IMG/VR virus record: IMGVR_UViG_3300005613_000139 | Span: 1-42,152 of that record | Direction: 5' to 3' (one strand) | DNA from: a virus | Length of the DNA: 42,152 bases | In this document: positions 39,802 through 42,152 of the stretch, piece by piece | How positions within the stretch are numbered: the first letter of the stretch is position 1 | Layout: each line of letters opens with the position of its first letter | Notes under the pieces: model-generated | What the model saw: the letters and a program-made list of their open reading frames with translations, nothing else | What the model was told of the DNA's origin: nothing | Database searches by the model: none | Made by a program: the position numbers and the translations under genes

Positions 39802-41781
39802 ATGCCTTTAAATAATATTAAAAATTACAGACTTGAAGACTGAGATAAGCTAGATAAGCTTCCAGTTATGACACTCACAGGTAAGGCTTGATTTTGATTA
39901 TGAGTAAATGTATGAGAAACAGCTTTTGAGTTTATACCTCTTACATGAAGTGGTGATATGACTAGAGCTGTATACGACCCAAATACTAAAAATGCAGATG
40001 CTTTTGATAGCTCAAATCACGACTATGATAATACAACAAGTTGATTAACAGCTACTAATACTAAAGAAGCAATAGATGAGGTTGCAGCTTCATGAACTCC
40101 TGCGGCGAGTGCAGTAACTTTCGACCCATCAACTTCTTGATTAACTAAAACTAATGTACAAGACCAGCTTGTTGAAATGTCTTTTAAATATCAAGACACA
40201 ACAGTTGATGTAAACCCTGTCTTGCCATGGATAACATATCATGTAGATGCAGCAGCATGAGATATAACTATGACCCTTCCAGATGTAACAGCAGCAAATG
40301 ATAATGCTGTATATAAGATATTTATGGAAGGTAATACTAATAACGTTATTATTACAACAGCTAGTTGAACAGATTTAATATGAAGTGCAACATCACAAAC
40401 AATAGTAAATATCAATAAATGAATTACTGTACAAGCTGATAATACATCTTGAAAATATCATATTATACAAGATTCAAGACCAGAAGCTATATCAAGTTCT
40501 ATTACTTATCTATGACTTACAGAATCTAGTTGAATAAGTACATATAATCTCTTAGCTACATCAACAGATGACCCTAACTATTCTGTAACACCAACAGACC
40601 AAACAACATGAGCTATTACATGAGCAGCACAATTAGTATGATGATGGATAAGTCAAGAGGGGACAATAATTGGTAGTAACTGAACTAATTTTAGTATATG
40701 ATTTAATGTAAGGAGAGTATCATGAAGTTGAATAGCTAATTTCTATTTAGAAATCTATCATAGAACATCTTGATGAACAGAAACATTATTATGAACATCA
40801 TGAATTTCATCTTCTATTACAAGTGCAACTTATGAACAATTAGTGACTAGTTGAGTGTTGACTACTATTAATTTTACAGCAACAGATAGAGTGCTGTTTA
40901 AATTTTATGCGAATAGAACATGATGAGGTTCAGACCCTGTTTATGATGTACAATTAGAATGAACTTCTCCAGCACAATGAACAATAACAGTACCATCTGG
41001 TGCGATAGCACATGATAGTTTAGCTTGAATAAATGAAGCATGAGCATGAATTGCTAATTGACATATAACAGCTTCAGCACAAACAATAGCTTGAGATAAA
41101 ACATTTAGTTGAACTATATCAGCAAGTAATTTAAGCTGAACCAATACATGAGACCAAACTAATATAACATGAACTTCATGAGATACTAACGCTCTTAACT
41201 CAGCTACTACAACAGTAGATGTAAGTTCAGCAACAGCTCCTACTATATGACAAGTATTAACAGCAACATGAAGTACAGCAGCAACATGGCAAACTCCAAG
41301 TGCATCAACTCCACAAAAAACTGTATTTATTTCAGCACAAGACTTATTTTCAGAATCAGTTACATCTATTAGCCAAACCTTCTCAGTTCCTATAATATCT
41401 CTTGTAAATGGGTCAGATACATCTTTAAGGGCAGCTATAATAGTTCCTGAGGTTTCTCAAACTATAAGTAGTATCGAATTAATGTTTTTTAATACTACTC
41501 CTTCAACTAATCTATATATGAGATTTATAACCTGATTTATAGATTATAGTGCTATGCCAGTTGCGTGAGTAGAAGATTGAACAGATACATTTAGTACATA
41601 TACGGTTTGAAGTACTGATAATAGATGGGAAAGTATTACAGTTCCATCAGGAGCTTATGACGCTCATACATTAACTGCGTGAGATATATTATCATTTCGT
41701 ATACAAAGAGATGCAAGTAATGCAAGTGACACTTATGAGGCTTCATTACTAGTAGCTTGACTATATATTACTTATGCTTAA
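39802..41781 (+). CDS. Tail fibre or receptor-binding protein
   Basis: 659 aa, low charge, Thr/Ser/Ala/Gly-rich beta structure with many short repeats. The segment SNLSGTNTGDQTNITGTSG is a known fibre or collar signature, and IGQVLTATGSTAATWQTPS is the common repeat before a C-terminal tip domain. The N-terminal ~50 residues probably anchor to the virion. About 70 TGA=Gly. It likely carries host-recognition domains in the C-terminal ~190 residues. Confidence 0.8.
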
Positions 41782-41799
41782 TTTTTAATTTAATATACT

Positions 41800-42152
41800 A
41801 TGAATCTTAATTTAGCGATAGAATACATATACCCAGATATACAAAGATGACCTGATTATGAGGTATCTAACCAAAATGATGGTAATTGAGATACTATTGA
41901 ATGGCATACAGCTAAGTATACACAACCTACCCAAACAGAACTAGAAGCAGCATGGGCAGAGGTAGAAACAAATAACGCTATAATAGCTGCTAAACAAGCT
42001 AAGTCAGAAGCTATTAATGCTTCTTTATGAGCTAAAGATAAACAAGATGCTATTATTAAACAAATCAATCTAATAGCTTCAACATTAGACACAATTACTT
42101 CAGACACACCAGACCAAACAATTATAACAGAGGCAAAAACTAAATTTGCAGA
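41800..42152 (+). CDS. XkdW-like fibre chaperone, 3' end outside window
   Basis: 117 codons open to the edge. Starts IEYIYPDIQRGPDYEVSNQNDG, then TIEWHTAKYTQPTQTELEAAWAEVE: the XkdW or tail-fibre assembly pattern, directly after the fibre gene as expected. An Ala/Lys-rich helix follows. The open frame continues into base 2 of the window if the ends are joined, giving a ~413-aa fusion-like protein with the coiled-coil gene. Confidence 0.75.

Noticed and set aside
1-42152. UGA=Trp (code 4)
   Set aside because: TGA aligns to Gly in P-loops and LAGLIDADG motifs, and TGG is used at expected Trp positions.

Overview
The window reads as one stretch of a tailed-phage genome (AT-rich) that uses a reassigned genetic code. 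Under the standard code almost every gene is shredded by in-frame TGA. If TGA is read as glycine, long clean genes appear that end only at TAA or TAG. TGA falls on invariant glycines: the TerL Walker A (GGNGAGKT has three TGA), the DnaB Walker A, the guanylate kinase P-loop and the intein LAGLIDADG motif, while TGG still encodes Trp. This is NCBI code 25, known from Absconditabacteria (SR1) and Gracilibacteria, so the host is probably one of these candidate phyla. All coordinates below use UGA=Gly and TAA/TAG stops.

Layout. (1) 1-5221, rightward: the 3' part of a coiled-coil virion protein and a 1439-residue virion protein, ended by a bidirectional terminator. (2) 5274-30912, leftward: the replication, nucleotide and accessory arm of about 55 small, tightly packed genes. 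It includes a ribonucleotide reductase interrupted by an intein, several HNH endonucleases, a RecB-like nuclease, a second PD-(D/E)XK nuclease, SSB, guanylate kinase, DnaB helicase, a HAD phosphatase, a DNA methyltransferase, a PcfJ-like protein with a nonapeptide minisatellite, a replication-initiator candidate carrying iterons in its own gene, and a membrane-anchored lysis enzyme. A tRNA-like gene lies beside a small UGA-free island. (3) 29452-32287: mostly non-coding, with a long stem-loop behind a consensus promoter, further iterons, hairpins, two small genes, and the promoter for the late arm. (4) 32288-42152, rightward: TerL, portal, small-terminase candidate, scaffold-like protein, decoration-like protein, major capsid protein, an HNH intruder, a HhH protein, a tail fibre and an XkdW-like fibre chaperone that is open at the window end.

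The most unusual points are as follows. A 41-nt insertion with a 12-bp hairpin and matched TTG codons breaks the TerL frame just before the third nuclease aspartate, and looks like a translational-bypass element. An HNH gene sits behind the capsid gene, whose last seven codons plus stop occur twice in synonymously different versions. An intein lies exactly at the thiyl-radical cysteine of the reductase. Iteron arrays occur inside the initiator gene and again in the late intergenic region. A palindromic word, TCGSCGA, is scattered about once per kilobase in all reading frames. Promoters of the form TTGACA-N16-TANTAT place the predicted +1 on the start codon, suggesting leaderless mRNAs.
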